Under the pieces are notes generated by a model, which had not been told where the DNA came from, searched no databases, and saw nothing but the letters and a program-made list of their open reading frames with translations. Of a stretch of DNA of 36,970 nucleotides, positions 24,558 to 34,332 are shown one piece after another. The translations under genes were made by a program, and so were the position numbers. Each line of letters opens with the position of its first letter. Position 1 is the first letter of the stretch. The stretch lies in contig SHZD01000038.1 of assembly GCA_009692465.1 (NCBI GenBank), positions 1 to 36,970 on the forward strand, read 5' to 3'. This stretch comes from Myxococcales bacterium (lineage in GTDB: Bacteria; Myxococcota_A; UBA9042).

Positions 24558-24905
24558 ATGAAGGCGCCCCGAGTGGCCACCGCGGTAGCCCTATTCTCGG
24601 CGCTGGCGCCAAGCTGTGTCGACTTTGACGTCATGGCCGATCACCCGTGCCCTCCGAGTGGCACCACCCTGACTTGGGACAATTTCGGCAAGAATTTCAT
24701 GCAGCAATGGTGCGTAGCTTGCCACGGTGGACCCAATGGCTACAGTTCTCGGGCGCTCAATACTCTTGAATCTGTGCAGGCCAATCGCGAGCGGGTGTTT
24801 GCCAACGCCGCTGGACGCAACGTGGCCATGCCGCCCGGGCCCCAAGACCCGTCACAGTCTGATCGCGATAAGCTTGCGTTGTGGCTGACGTGCGGCGCCA
24901 AGTAA
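24558..24905 (+). CDS. Small exported c-type cytochrome
   Basis: A 115-residue protein with an N-terminal signal peptide ending in a lipobox-like but non-ideal SALAPSC (Cys20). The heme-binding motif is CVACH (residues 52-56), and a plausible axial Met91 lies in NVAMPPG before the last helix DRDKLALWLTCGA, the usual monoheme cytochrome c layout. It likely carries electrons in the periplasm. ATG 24558 overlaps the extended stop of the barrel gene (ATGA), so it belongs to the lipoprotein-barrel-cytochrome operon. The TAA stop (24903-24905) is the flanking triplet of repeat C copy 3. Confidence 0.78.
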   Translation: MKAPRVATAVALFSALAPSCVDFDVMADHPCPPSGTTLTWDNFGKNFMQQWCVACHGGPNGYSSRALNTLESVQANRERVFANAAGRNVAMPPGPQDPSQSDRDKLALWLTCGAK

Positions 24906-25040
24906 GGACCTGTCCCAGAATAAGTCATTGTGGGACTGGTTCCGTTTGCTTGCTTTGTTGGTCGCTAAGTTCCCGTCCTGAAAGGCCGACTCGCCGCTTC
25001 TGCGTTGCCCAGATCGATCGAGTTATTTGAGGACAGTTCC
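24906..25040 (-). repeat. Repeat C, copy 3 (inverted)
   Basis: 135 bp; the reverse complement is nearly identical to copies 1 and 2. Flanks are TAA on both sides (24903-24905 and 25041-25043), an exact 3-bp duplication. The left TAA is the stop of the cytochrome gene. It fills most of the gap up to 25148, where I see nothing else. Confidence 0.93.
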
Positions 25041-25148
25041 TAAGCGGTGCTTTGCCGACCGAACAAACGCCAACCCTTGAATTTTCGCTGCGGACGAGGC
25101 GACTGAGGCGCAACAACTTGGAGTTGCGGCCAATTTTGCCATTTCAAC

Positions 25149-28100
25149 TCAATTGCAAGTCCTGAATTGGTCGAAAGCCGCGCCGCCACCGGCGTTGAAG
25201 TTGCCGTCACCCGTCTTGAAAAACAAGAACAGGGTGTGCTCGCCTGCCGGTAGCCCACTGGTGAATTGAAAAACCCCAGTCTGCCAGTTGCCAATCCCTT
25301 TCTTGCTCGGAGTCATCGTTAGCACCGCGTTGGCTGCCGAATCAATCCGCACTGCAAAATTGTCAAAGGCTTCACTGGTTTCAAGGAAATCAGGCATGTA
25401 GCGATAGCGAAACTCGAATCGCGACTTGTTGGACGTGAGGGTGAACTTGGTCCTCGCCACCATCCATTTCGTCCCGGTATCAGGGTAACCCGAGGCTGAC
25501 GCGCTCGCAGGTGGTTCATCCATCATGCCAAATGCAATGCCAATCCCGGTACTGCCCGACGACGATGCGTTGGCCCAAAAGGTGCCTTTCCATGGAGTTT
25601 GGCTGTAAAGTATGCCGGTTCCGCTGACAGTGGCAGGCACGCTGACATCCGGTCCATTGTCGACTGTGACGTAGTCCCAACCGTTGATGTTCGCGATGTT
25701 TTCGAACGCGCTGCAGGTGCTGGCACAACTGTCGAAACCATCGCAGTTTTCGTCAACGGAGTTGCAAGTGTCATCCGTCGCGCCCGCGTTCTGCTGGTAG
25801 TTGGTGTCATTGCAGTCGTCGCCAAAGCCGGTAGCAGCGAAATTGAAGGCGTTGCGGGCCAGCTGGTGCAATGTCGCATTGGTGGTTGAGTGGCGGAAGT
25901 TGAGACCGACAATGCGACCAAGGCCAGCTTTTTCGTTGTACACCACCAATGGCACATGCGTTTGCGTTGTGCTGCCTGAACTTAAAGTCGTCATCCACGT
26001 CGCAGTTGAGAACCCGTCACCCTCGGCGACGGCATCAGCAAAGGCCACGGTGCCCAAGAGTTGGCCAGGAACGAGATAACTGGTTGAAAAATTGCTGTTA
26101 TGATTCAGCGCCATGCTCTGTGGCGCATAGATTATGCCAAGGCTGCCCTTGCCGCTGATGTACATTGGGGCCAGAGTCTGACTGCCTATTTTGGCAAACG
26201 GCGACCAACCGCTGTCGGCCAATGCGCCCGCGGGAACGTAGCCGGCGTTGGCCTGCGACCAAAACAATACCAGCCCGCCGCCTTCGTTGACCCATGCCTT
26301 GAGGACGTTGCCTAACTCAGTCGCATTGGCCAACGCGCCACCGCCGCCAATATCTGTCGTCACGCCAACCACGCCGTAGCGGCGCAATTCCGCGAGAGTG
26401 GGCGTGGGTCCGCTGGCGCTGCCGCCGACTGCACGGATGTCGATGCCTTGATGAAAATGGTCCACATTGACAATAGTGCGCAATGAAGCTGGGTTTGCAC
26501 TAGCGTCAGAGGTCAAAATCAGCGCTCGACCCAAGTTGTAGGCACCATAGCCAGGGCGTTTGGTCGATGCGCACTGCGCGCCGCTGGTGATCACTCTATT
26601 TGCGCCACAATACCCATCTTTGTCGTCGTCGCAGCCTTCATCCGCGTTGCCGTCGCAGTTCTGGTCATGACCATCGCAGCGTTCAGGTTGGTTGGGGGCA
26701 ATACCGGCATTGCCGTCGTCACAATCGCCCGAAAACTTGTTGGTCACAGAATATTTGCCAGATGGGCCGCAAAAACACGTGGGTTTTATAATCGTGGTCC
26801 CGCCAGCGAAGAAGCCATCTTGATCATCGTCGTAGAAGAATTCTTTGCAGTTCAGCGCATCTTTATCGTTGGCGGTGCCGTTGCAGTTGTCATCGGCCGC
26901 CGTCGCGCAGTCTTCCTTTTCACTGGGAGATACCTCCTTGTTGGCGTCATTGCAATCGCCGCCTTTTTGCGAGCTGTAGTTCCCTGACGCTGCGCACAAA
27001 CACTGGTTCAACGCTCCTGGTGGGTAATAGCCGTCCCCGTCACCATCTGCAAACAACGCTGAGCAGTTCAGCGCCCCAACTTGATTGGTAGTCTTGTCGC
27101 AGTTGTCGTCGATTGCTGTTGCGCAGTCTTCCTTAACCAATGGCGAAATTTTGGGATTGGCGTCGTCGCAATCTGCCAGTGCGCCAATCTTGGCGGTGAA
27201 CTTGCTGCCGGTCGGCGGCGAACACCAGCATTGCGTCGAGTATTCGCCGGCGGCGTTAGTGCCGCCCACGCCATCACCGTCGCCATCGAAGGCGTAGGGT
27301 GTGCAAGTCAGCGCATTGAGTTCGTTCGTTTGGCTGTCGCAATTATCGTCGGTCGGTGTTGTGCAGTCTTCTTTGGCGCCGGGGCTCAGCGCCTTGTTGC
27401 CGTCATCGCAGTCGGTGCCGCCGGCACATTTGTTACTGCCGAAACCGTCGCCATCGGCGTCAGGTGCCCCGGCGATTCCAGCGCACTTGCCACTGCCGCA
27501 GGTGTCCTTGATTGTACACAATTGCCCGTCATCACAAGGTAAAAGGTTTGCCGTGCTGCCACAGCCACCGGCGCCAGGGCTGCAGGCGTCGGTGGTGCAT
27601 GGGTTGTTATCGTTGCACAGAACCGCGGCGCCGCCGCCGCACTGGCCAGTGTTTAGGCAGACGTCCGGCGCCGGTCCTGTTCCAGTGCACGGGTTGCCGT
27701 CGGTACAACCCACGCCTGTCGTGGCTTCATAGACACAACCCTTGATGGCATGGCACGAATCTTTGGTGCACGCCAACTTGTCGTCGCAAATGATCGCCGA
27801 TCCGGGCGCGCAGTTGCCGTTTAGGCAGGTATCGATCGAAGTGCACAAGTCGTTATCGGTGCACGTTACGCCGTCGTTGCCAGGTGGCTTGAGACAGCCC
27901 TTGCTGGCGTCGCAGGCCTCGGTAGTGCACGGATTGCCGTCGTCGCAGCTGATGGCAATGCCCTTGCAGGTGCCCGCGGCGCAGACATCGGCCTTGGTGC
28001 AGGAATTGTTGTCGTTGCAAGACGCTGTATTGGGTGAATTTTTACATCCCGTCGGCTTGTCGCACAGTTGCTCGGTGCACGGATTGTTGTCGTCACAATT

Positions 28101-30668
28101 GAGTGGAAGGCCAGGGAAACACGAGCCGTTTGCGCACACATCCCCCTTGGTGCAGGCATTGGTGTCATCGCAGGGCAGGGTATTGGCGATGGTTTTGCAG
28201 CCGGTCTTGGCATCACAACTGTCTGAAGTACAAAGCACTTTGTCATCGCAACTGACACTTGACCCCGGCATGCAGGTGCCATTGGAGCAAGTGTCGCCCA
28301 GCGTGCAAACGCTGCCATCGTCGCAAGTTTTGGAGTTATTGACGGCTTTCATTGCACAATTGCCTGTCTTGATGTCGCAGGTGTTGGCGGAACAGGTCGT
28401 ATCGCCAGTTGTCGTGCAAGAAACCACAGTTCCAGACTTGACTTTGCACGCATACGGCAATGAACCTTTGTCGCAAAACGATTTTCCATTGCAGAGGTTT
28501 CCGTCGTCTACGCAATCGGTGTCGGCTTGGCAGGCACACTGCGATGCCCCACTAGCGCACTTGCCGGCGCTGCAAACGTCGCCAAAAGTGCAGGTGTTGC
28601 CGTCGTTGCACGCAGCCGTGTTGTTGCTGTAGGCGCAACCCTTGCTCGGCTCGCAGGCGTCGTTGGTGCAGGCGTTGTTGTCTTCGCACAGGACAGCGGC
28701 GTTGACCGCAGTGCCGGTGCATTTGCCTTGGGCGCACTGATCGCCGCTTGTGCAAAAATTGCCGTCGTCACACGGAATCGTGCTGGCGACGTTGGCGCAG
28801 CCGTTCTTGGCGTCGCAGTTGTCGTTGGTGCACTTGTTGCTGTCGTCACAGCTCTTGATGGCGCCGACTGTGCACTTTCCAGTTTTGCACACATCACCGG
28901 CCGTGCAGACAGAATTGTCGGCGTCGCAACCCTTGCCCTCCCAGTTTTTGCCCTCAAAACCGCAGGTACCGGTCAACGGATTGCAGCTGTCGGTCGTGCA
29001 CGCTTCATTGTCATCGCACACTTTCTTGGCACCCGCTAGGCAAACCTTGTCCTGGCATTTGTCGCTCAGCGTGCAGCCGTCGCCGTCGGCATCGCACATC
29101 AAAGTGTTGGCGATTTGGACGCAACCTTTGGTCGCATTGCACGAATCGGTGGTGCAAGGGTTCTTGTCGTCACACCCGAGCGCCAGCCCAGCTTTGCATA
29201 GGCCACCAGCGCAGGCATCGTTTTGACTGCATACGCTGCCGTCTGCGTCGCAGCCCACTCCATTGGTTTCGGCTACGGCGGCACATTTGCCCGTCGTTGC
29301 GCTGCACTGCGAAGCAGAACATGCTGTATCTGCTGATGTATCACAAACGATGATGGTCGCTTTGTGGACATTGCACTTGGGGCTAGCCTCAGATTTGTCG
29401 CAGAAAAGGGTACCGTTGCATTTGTTGCCGTCTTCTTCCTTGACGCAGTCTGCGTCTGTCTTGCACGAGCAAGCGTTGGTTCCCGCTGCGCAGCTGCCAT
29501 CCTTGCAAGTATCGCTCTTGGTGCACGGGTTGCCGTCGTCACAAGCTTGGGTGTTGGCCGTGTTCTGGCAACCAGCCTTGGCATCGCAACTATCTGTTGT
29601 GCATGACTTATCGTCGTCGCAAGTCACACTGGCTTGGGCGGCTAGGCCAACGCAAACGGCTCCACCGCACGCGTCTTGAACGGTGCATGGATTGCCGTCA
29701 TTGCATGGCCCGGAGCCCGCCGCCGTTGTGCAGCCGGTTTTTCCATCGCAACTGTCAATTGTGCAAGGATTTTTGTCGTCACAAGCGATGACTTCCCCTT
29801 TGCATACGCCGCCCTTGCAGACATCCTTTTGAGTGCATTGACTGCTGTCATTGCAGCCTTCTCCCTCTTGGATTTCAGTGAGTTTGCATTTGCCGTCGGC
29901 CAAGCTGCATTTGCTGGCAAAACAGGCGTCTGGGCTGATGCACTCTTTGGCCTTGCCCTCTTTGCAGGTGCCGTCGGCGCAAGCGTCGCCCAATGTGCAA
30001 GGATTATCGTCATCGCAGAACTTGCCTGTCAGCTTGGTAAACGTGCACCCGCTACCACTGTCGCAGTCGTCGGTCGTGCAAGGATTGTCGTCCTTGCACG
30101 CCACCGGCGCACCCTTGCAGGCACCGCCTTTGCATTTATCCGATTCACTACAGGCACTTTTGTCATTGCACGCGGTGCCGTCGTCGGCTTCGGTCAGCTT
30201 GCATTTGCCGCCTTGAACGGGGTCACACTTGCTGTTCAAGCACGGGTCGTCGCTGGAGCATTCCTTGGCTTTGCCAGCTTTGCACGCCCCCTGCTCACAC
30301 AAGTCTCCAAGAGTACAAGGATTGCCATCATCGCAACTCAAACCCTCTTTGACCACGTTGGAGCATTTGCCGCTGGCGCATAGATCCGCAGTGCACGGGT
30401 TTTGATCGTCGCAACTAACCGGGCAGCCACCAGTGTCCGCCGAACCATCACCGGGAGCGGTATCCGTCGGGGCCGTTTCCTCACCTGCCTCAACGCCCAC
30501 ATCGCCAACCGCCGCGGCATCTGCGGCCACATCTTCAGGTTCAAATTTGGAGGCATCTTCAACCGGGACTGAGCATGCGGCCATTACCCAAACAAATCCG
30601 CAGAGTCGCAGGACAATTGCAAGTGGCAAGCCTTTCGGTGCCCGAAGATCAACGCTATGTATTTTCAT
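25149..30668 (-). CDS. Giant Cys-rich lipoprotein with MopE-type metal-binding repeats
   Basis: A 1839-residue protein from ATG 30668, chosen for the lipoprotein signal (VWVMAAC, Cys32). An acidic Ala/Asp-rich linker is followed by about 20 repeats of 40-50 residues of the form CDDxNPCTxDxC...GC, probably disulfide-bonded surface stalks. From about residue 1070 there are four MopE-type motifs (PF11617-like, DGDGDGY...DCDDxN...EDCxxxxDDNCD), acidic loops that may bind metal ions. Around residues 1350-1620 a GATase1/ThuA-like domain (GRALILTSD, VLKAWVNEGGGLVLFW) is enclosed by the two halves of a further MopE motif. The last 180 or so residues look like a beta-sandwich (jelly-roll or MAM-like) domain. 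It is probably displayed on the cell surface; adhesion or metal capture is inference. Divergent from the PknB-like kinase across 768 bp. Confidence 0.88.
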   Translation of the reverse strand: MKIHSVDLRAPKGLPLAIVLRLCGFVWVMAACSVPVEDASKFEPEDVAADAAAVGDVGVEAGEETAPTDTAPGDGSADTGGCPVSCDDQNPCTADLCASGKCSNVVKEGLSCDDGNPCTLGDLCEQGACKAGKAKECSSDDPCLNSKCDPVQGGKCKLTEADDGTACNDKSACSESDKCKGGACKGAPVACKDDNPCTTDDCDSGSGCTFTKLTGKFCDDDNPCTLGDACADGTCKEGKAKECISPDACFASKCSLADGKCKLTEIQEGEGCNDSSQCTQKDVCKGGVCKGEVIACDDKNPCTIDSCDGKTGCTTAAGSGPCNDGNPCTVQDACGGAVCVGLAAQASVTCDDDKSCTTDSCDAKAGCQNTANTQACDDGNPCTKSDTCKDGSCAAGTNACSCKTDADCVKEEDGNKCNGTLFCDKSEASPKCNVHKATIIVCDTSADTACSASQCSATTGKCAAVAETNGVGCDADGSVCSQNDACAGGLCKAGLALGCDDKNPCTTDSCNATKGCVQIANTLMCDADGDGCTLSDKCQDKVCLAGAKKVCDDNEACTTDSCNPLTGTCGFEGKNWEGKGCDADNSVCTAGDVCKTGKCTVGAIKSCDDSNKCTNDNCDAKNGCANVASTIPCDDGNFCTSGDQCAQGKCTGTAVNAAVLCEDNNACTNDACEPSKGCAYSNNTAACNDGNTCTFGDVCSAGKCASGASQCACQADTDCVDDGNLCNGKSFCDKGSLPYACKVKSGTVVSCTTTGDTTCSANTCDIKTGNCAMKAVNNSKTCDDGSVCTLGDTCSNGTCMPGSSVSCDDKVLCTSDSCDAKTGCKTIANTLPCDDTNACTKGDVCANGSCFPGLPLNCDDNNPCTEQLCDKPTGCKNSPNTASCNDNNSCTKADVCAAGTCKGIAISCDDGNPCTTEACDASKGCLKPPGNDGVTCTDNDLCTSIDTCLNGNCAPGSAIICDDKLACTKDSCHAIKGCVYEATTGVGCTDGNPCTGTGPAPDVCLNTGQCGGGAAVLCNDNNPCTTDACSPGAGGCGSTANLLPCDDGQLCTIKDTCGSGKCAGIAGAPDADGDGFGSNKCAGGTDCDDGNKALSPGAKEDCTTPTDDNCDSQTNELNALTCTPYAFDGDGDGVGGTNAAGEYSTQCWCSPPTGSKFTAKIGALADCDDANPKISPLVKEDCATAIDDNCDKTTNQVGALNCSALFADGDGDGYYPPGALNQCLCAASGNYSSQKGGDCNDANKEVSPSEKEDCATAADDNCNGTANDKDALNCKEFFYDDDQDGFFAGGTTIIKPTCFCGPSGKYSVTNKFSGDCDDGNAGIAPNQPERCDGHDQNCDGNADEGCDDDKDGYCGANRVITSGAQCASTKRPGYGAYNLGRALILTSDASANPASLRTIVNVDHFHQGIDIRAVGGSASGPTPTLAELRRYGVVGVTTDIGGGGALANATELGNVLKAWVNEGGGLVLFWSQANAGYVPAGALADSGWSPFAKIGSQTLAPMYISGKGSLGIIYAPQSMALNHNSNFSTSYLVPGQLLGTVAFADAVAEGDGFSTATWMTTLSSGSTTQTHVPLVVYNEKAGLGRIVGLNFRHSTTNATLHQLARNAFNFAATGFGDDCNDTNYQQNAGATDDTCNSVDENCDGFDSCASTCSAFENIANINGWDYVTVDNGPDVSVPATVSGTGILYSQTPWKGTFWANASSSGSTGIGIAFGMMDEPPASASASGYPDTGTKWMVARTKFTLTSNKSRFEFRYRYMPDFLETSEAFDNFAVRIDSAANAVLTMTPSKKGIGNWQTGVFQFTSGLPAGEHTLFLFFKTGDGNFNAGGGAAFDQFRTCN

Positions 30669-30856
30669 TGTAATTGAACCTAGATGGCCTGAAACCAAGC
30701 CAAAGTATGCCGCAGTCGCTGTTGCCAAAAGACGCGCTGGTTTTCGTTAATCTCGAGTGTAATTTCCTGCGAAAATGGCGGAGGTAGGGGACCTAAGTTG
30801 CACAAATGAAATCACAATTCGTTTGCCTTTGAGTCCGAGAAGCACGCGGGGGTCCG

Positions 30857-31008
30857 GTGTGCCCCGATGAATCCGAGGTGCCCCGATGAATCCGAGGTGC
30901 CCCGATGAATCCGAGGTGCCCCGATGAATCCGAGGTGCCCCGATGAATCCGGGGTGCCCCGATGAATCCGGTGTGCCCAGATGAATCCGGGGTGCCCAGA
31001 TGAATCCG
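30857..31008. repeat. 19-bp tandem repeat (8 units)
   Basis: Eight units of 19 bp, mostly AGGTGCCCCGATGAATCCG, with slight drift in the last two (CCCAGATG). The unit length shifts frame, so open frames here are artefacts. It lies in the divergent 768-bp gap 30669-31436 between the Cys-rich lipoprotein and the kinase. The rest of that gap shows no gene. Confidence 0.95.
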
Positions 31009-31436
31009 AGTAGCGCTGAGGCGTTTCCACTAGAATCGTCGACTTGCAACCGGCGGCCCAAGCGACAGGGGCAGCGGAACGTCCTTCCGTGGAGAGCCTC
31101 GCAGCCCGAGACCAACAAGAACCAAGTTTGGGACCCAAGCGCGTGCAACTGATCGGGTTTGCGCAAGTCGCCACTGCCCAACCGCCTCACCTTGCGCGGC
31201 TGCGGCCTGCAGGCGATGCCCCAGTTTAGGCATGTGGTTGGCGGTTTTCAACCGTTGACGAGCCCTGCGTTCGCCAATATGTCGCTTGTGGTCTGCCTTC
31301 GACGCCGATCGCTGGCAACCGTGGCGGTGGAGGCTTCAGTTATTTCAACTAAATTGAACCGAGGCACAGCGTCACTGCGCACGCTCTGGCTCTAATCCTG
31401 TCGCCGGTTCACAGCAAACCAAAGGGTTGCACGCGC

Positions 31437-33074
31437 ATGCCAGCACGACTATCCTTGCGGCCGTTGCCATTTGCCATTGTGGCAATGCAAGCAAACGAGG
31501 TAGCCCCAGCCATGGCCAGCGATTCCGGCAAATCCGCCAACCACGGCCGCGGTGTCGGCGACGTCGTCGCAGGTCGCTATCGCATCACCGGCGTCGTCGG
31601 CAAAGGTGCCATGGGCGCTGTGTACGCCGCTGAGCATACCGCGACCAGCCAAAAAGTTGCGCTCAAGTTCATGATCGTTGGCGACGACGAAGACAAGGAG
31701 TTTATCGCCCGCTTTGAACAAGAGGCCAAGGTCATGGCCGGCCTGCGCAGCACCAACACCATTCGCATCTACGATTTCGGTCGCGCCGACGACGGTGCCT
31801 TGTTTATGGCCATGGAATTGCTGGTCGGCAAGCCGCTCGACAAGCACCTGCGCGACCTAGCCCGCGAGGGCCATGCCATGAGCGAGGGCGAAGCATGTCG
31901 GTTGGCGATTCAGATGCTGCGCAGCTTGACCGAGGCCCACGGCACCGGGTTGGTTCACCGCGACATGAAACCGGGCAATGTATTCCTCAATGACGACGGT
32001 GGCGACGATATTATTGCCAAAGTGTTGGATTTTGGTTTGGCCCGCGTGGGTGGATCAGCATTGACCAATGTCGGCCGAATCATGGGCACACCGGCCTACA
32101 TGGCGCCCGAGCAATGGCAAGGGGCTGGCGTTGGCCCGCCGGCTGACTTGTACGCAGTCGGTTGCATGATGTACGCCATGGTCACCGGCGAACCGCCCTA
32201 CCAAGCTGGCGATAACGTGCTGTCATTGATGCACAAGCATTGCACTGAGGCGATTCCAGACCCGCGGGCAGTCGCCAACACCAAGCTTAGCGATGGGTAC
32301 GTCGCGGTGACGGCCAAAGCGATGGCCAAAAATGCCGCAGATCGCTACCAGGACGCCAAATCTATGCGCCAAGCCATTGAATCCGTGGCTGGCGGATCGT
32401 GGAATTCGACCAATCTGGGCATTAGCACAGGCGCGTCGGCAACAGCGACGACTCAGATCGGTCGCGGTGAAGCGGCCGGTTCTCCAACGGTTGCCTACGC
32501 CGATCAGCAAACCATCGCCAGCGATATGGCGGTCGCGATGCGCAAGAGTGACCGCAGTGTCCTCAATTCGGGGGCAGTTGACGCAACCATTGCCGCGCCG
32601 CAACCCGCTCATAAATCCAATCTATCGCTGGCGCAACATGGGGCGAGCGATTTACGCGACGACGGCGAGCTAGCGAAGGTCACTGCGCCAAAACTGAAGA
32701 CCTGGTTGCCCATTGCCGCAGCGCTTGGCGTGGTCGCCATCGCAGTTGGAATTTGGGTGGCCACCCGGTCCGCGCCAACGCTTGCGGCCCCTGAAATGCC
32801 GACGGCAACTCAACCAACTGCTGTGGCCGCACCGGCTGCTGTCGTGGTAGCGCCACCGGTCGTCGCAACCCCCTCTGAAGCTCAAGCCCCTGTTGTCGCC
32901 GCGCCGCCGATCGCGCCGGATGCTGTGGTGCCTACGGTCGCAACTCCTGGTGCCGACGGCGCCGCCGTTAAAGTAGACACCGCTGGTCTAGCCAAACCGC
33001 CAGCCACTAAGCCCAAAGCGGCCAGGCCCGCTGCAACCAAGAAGAAAGCGGCAGGTTATGAAACTGTTGATTAG
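31437..33074 (+). CDS. PknB-like membrane Ser/Thr kinase
   Basis: A 545-residue kinase from ATG 31437. Later ATGs at 31485 or 31512 are possible because residues before the kinase domain are not conserved. The kinase core has the Gly-rich loop VGKGAMGAVY (about 54-63), Lys77 in VALKF, catalytic HRDMKPGN (His174-Asp176), DFG (198-200) and APEQ, all intact. A Ser/Thr/Ala-rich juxtamembrane region and one membrane helix (LPIAAALGVVAIAVGIWVA, about 424-442) lead to an Ala/Pro/Val-rich periplasmic tail ending in lysines, without PASTA repeats. It phosphorylates unknown cytoplasmic targets. The TPR gene overlaps its end by 17 bp, so they are co-expressed. Confidence 0.92.
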   Translation: MPARLSLRPLPFAIVAMQANEVAPAMASDSGKSANHGRGVGDVVAGRYRITGVVGKGAMGAVYAAEHTATSQKVALKFMIVGDDEDKEFIARFEQEAKVMAGLRSTNTIRIYDFGRADDGALFMAMELLVGKPLDKHLRDLAREGHAMSEGEACRLAIQMLRSLTEAHGTGLVHRDMKPGNVFLNDDGGDDIIAKVLDFGLARVGGSALTNVGRIMGTPAYMAPEQWQGAGVGPPADLYAVGCMMYAMVTGEPPYQAGDNVLSLMHKHCTEAIPDPRAVANTKLSDGYVAVTAKAMAKNAADRYQDAKSMRQAIESVAGGSWNSTNLGISTGASATATTQIGRGEAAGSPTVAYADQQTIASDMAVAMRKSDRSVLNSGAVDATIAAPQPAHKSNLSLAQHGASDLRDDGELAKVTAPKLKTWLPIAAALGVVAIAVGIWVATRSAPTLAAPEMPTATQPTAVAAPAAVVVAPPVVATPSEAQAPVVAAPPIAPDAVVPTVATPGADGAAVKVDTAGLAKPPATKPKAARPAATKKKAAGYETVD

Positions 33075-34230
33075 TTCAAGAGCTGGATTGTTTGGCTCAA
33101 CATTGACTGCTAGCCGAGGCCTTGCTCTTGCTGTGGCACTGGCCTTGATGTCCGCGCCAGCCCAACGAGTCAACGCAGCTCCAGGTGGCAAAAGCAAAGT
33201 CGTACAAGCGTTGATTGCTGCAGCGCAAAAAGAGTTCGACGCCGGAAATTTTGAGCGCGCTGGCGAACTGTTTTGGGAAATTTGGCGCCACGACCCCGAG
33301 GCGCGGCCGATTCTGTACAACGCAGCGCGAGCATTTCAGCTTGCAGGCAAAATCGAGAAAGCGGACGAGTTATTTGGAGAATTATTGGCAATCACCGACT
33401 TGGACCCGGTGCTCAAGGGCAAAGCCCAGAACCAAGTCGAGGGCCTGCTGGTCAAACGCTCCGAGCTCAAAGCGGATGAAGCTGGGCGCGCTGAGAAGGC
33501 CAGCCAGTACGCGCTCGCCGCCGGATTGTGGGCCGAGGCGATTCGGCTGCAACCCAAGAAGATCGCATGGGTTTTGCGCCAAGCCCGCGCCTATCACCTT
33601 GCCGGTCAGTTGCAACTGGCTCTCGCCACCTACGACAAGTACCTGACGGCCGCGCCAGCCACCGCGGAAGATCGTCCTCAAGTGCAGACTTGGCGTGATG
33701 AGTGTGTTGCAAAACCGCCCGTCGCTATCGCCACTCCAGAACCGCCTGCCCCTGAGCGGCCGGGTGAAAAACTTCCAGAAAAGCCCGTTGCGTCACCGCC
33801 GGACCGACCAGTGGATGGGTATGCGGCCGTAACTCCAAGCGCGGCGGTTAGTCCGGCGCCGGACGTTCCAAAGCCACCAGTCAAGGCGCCACCATCGTCG
33901 GACAGCGGTCTTGGCGCTTGGTTGGCCACTGGCGGCGGGGCGGCTGCGTTAGTTGGCGGGGTAGTGATGCTGGCCCTAGCCACCGGTGACAAGGCAGACT
34001 TGGCCGCCAAACAGAAGCCGGGATCTGACGGCAAGATTCGCGACATCACTCACGCCGAAGCGACTGCTGAAAGTCAGCGAATTTCGCGCAATTTGGCGAT
34101 TGGCTGGGCCCTGAGTGGTGTGGGTGCGGTCGGTGTAGCCGTTGGGGCGTGGCTTTTGTCGCGTCCCGCAGCCGGAGCAGTAGCGGTGGTCCCGACTGGC
34201 GACGGAGTGTTGATCTCGCTGCGGTTTTAG
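33058..34230 (+). CDS. Exported TPR-repeat protein with two C-terminal membrane helices
   Basis: A 390-residue protein beginning inside the kinase gene (17-bp overlap, different frame). A signal peptide (LALAVALALMSAPAQRVNA) precedes helical TPR-like repeats (FDAGNFERAGELFWEIW, ARPILYNAARAFQLAGKIEKADELF, ALAAGLWAEAI, RAYHLAGQLQLALATYDKYL). A Pro-rich linker follows, then two hydrophobic helices (GGGAAALVGGVVMLAL and IGWALSGVGAVGVAVGAWLL). This layout is common in Myxococcota next to Ser/Thr kinases, where such proteins are presumed scaffolds at the cell envelope. The role is inferred from coupling only. The 237 bp after it hold repeat C copy 2. Confidence 0.8.
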   Translation: MKLLISSRAGLFGSTLTASRGLALAVALALMSAPAQRVNAAPGGKSKVVQALIAAAQKEFDAGNFERAGELFWEIWRHDPEARPILYNAARAFQLAGKIEKADELFGELLAITDLDPVLKGKAQNQVEGLLVKRSELKADEAGRAEKASQYALAAGLWAEAIRLQPKKIAWVLRQARAYHLAGQLQLALATYDKYLTAAPATAEDRPQVQTWRDECVAKPPVAIATPEPPAPERPGEKLPEKPVASPPDRPVDGYAAVTPSAAVSPAPDVPKPPVKAPPSSDSGLGAWLATGGGAAALVGGVVMLALATGDKADLAAKQKPGSDGKIRDITHAEATAESQRISRNLAIGWALSGVGAVGVAVGAWLLSRPAAGAVAVVPTGDGVLISLRF

Positions 34231-34332
34231 TATAGCCATCGCAACGACTAGGGACGCTCTGTGGCTGATGGCGGTCGCGTCGCCGACGAAGTGCCTTGTC
34301 AATCCCGGGCTGGGCAGGAGAATTTTCGCTTA

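Noticed and set aside
27742..28632. Plus-strand open frame of 296 codons inside the giant Cys-rich gene
   Set aside because: Its apparent periodicity (LPSSQ, VVHGLLSS) is the antisense image of the CDDxNPCT repeats; no start signal or domain.
30857..31008. Possible CRISPR array
   Set aside because: Units are head-to-tail without spacers and no cas genes are present. The same applies to the 20- and 23-bp arrays.
30747..31190. Minus-strand protein with repeated GAPRIHRGTSDSSGHLGFI-like units
   Set aside because: It is an artefact of the 19-bp tandem array; three units make a 57-bp in-frame period, and no coding context exists.
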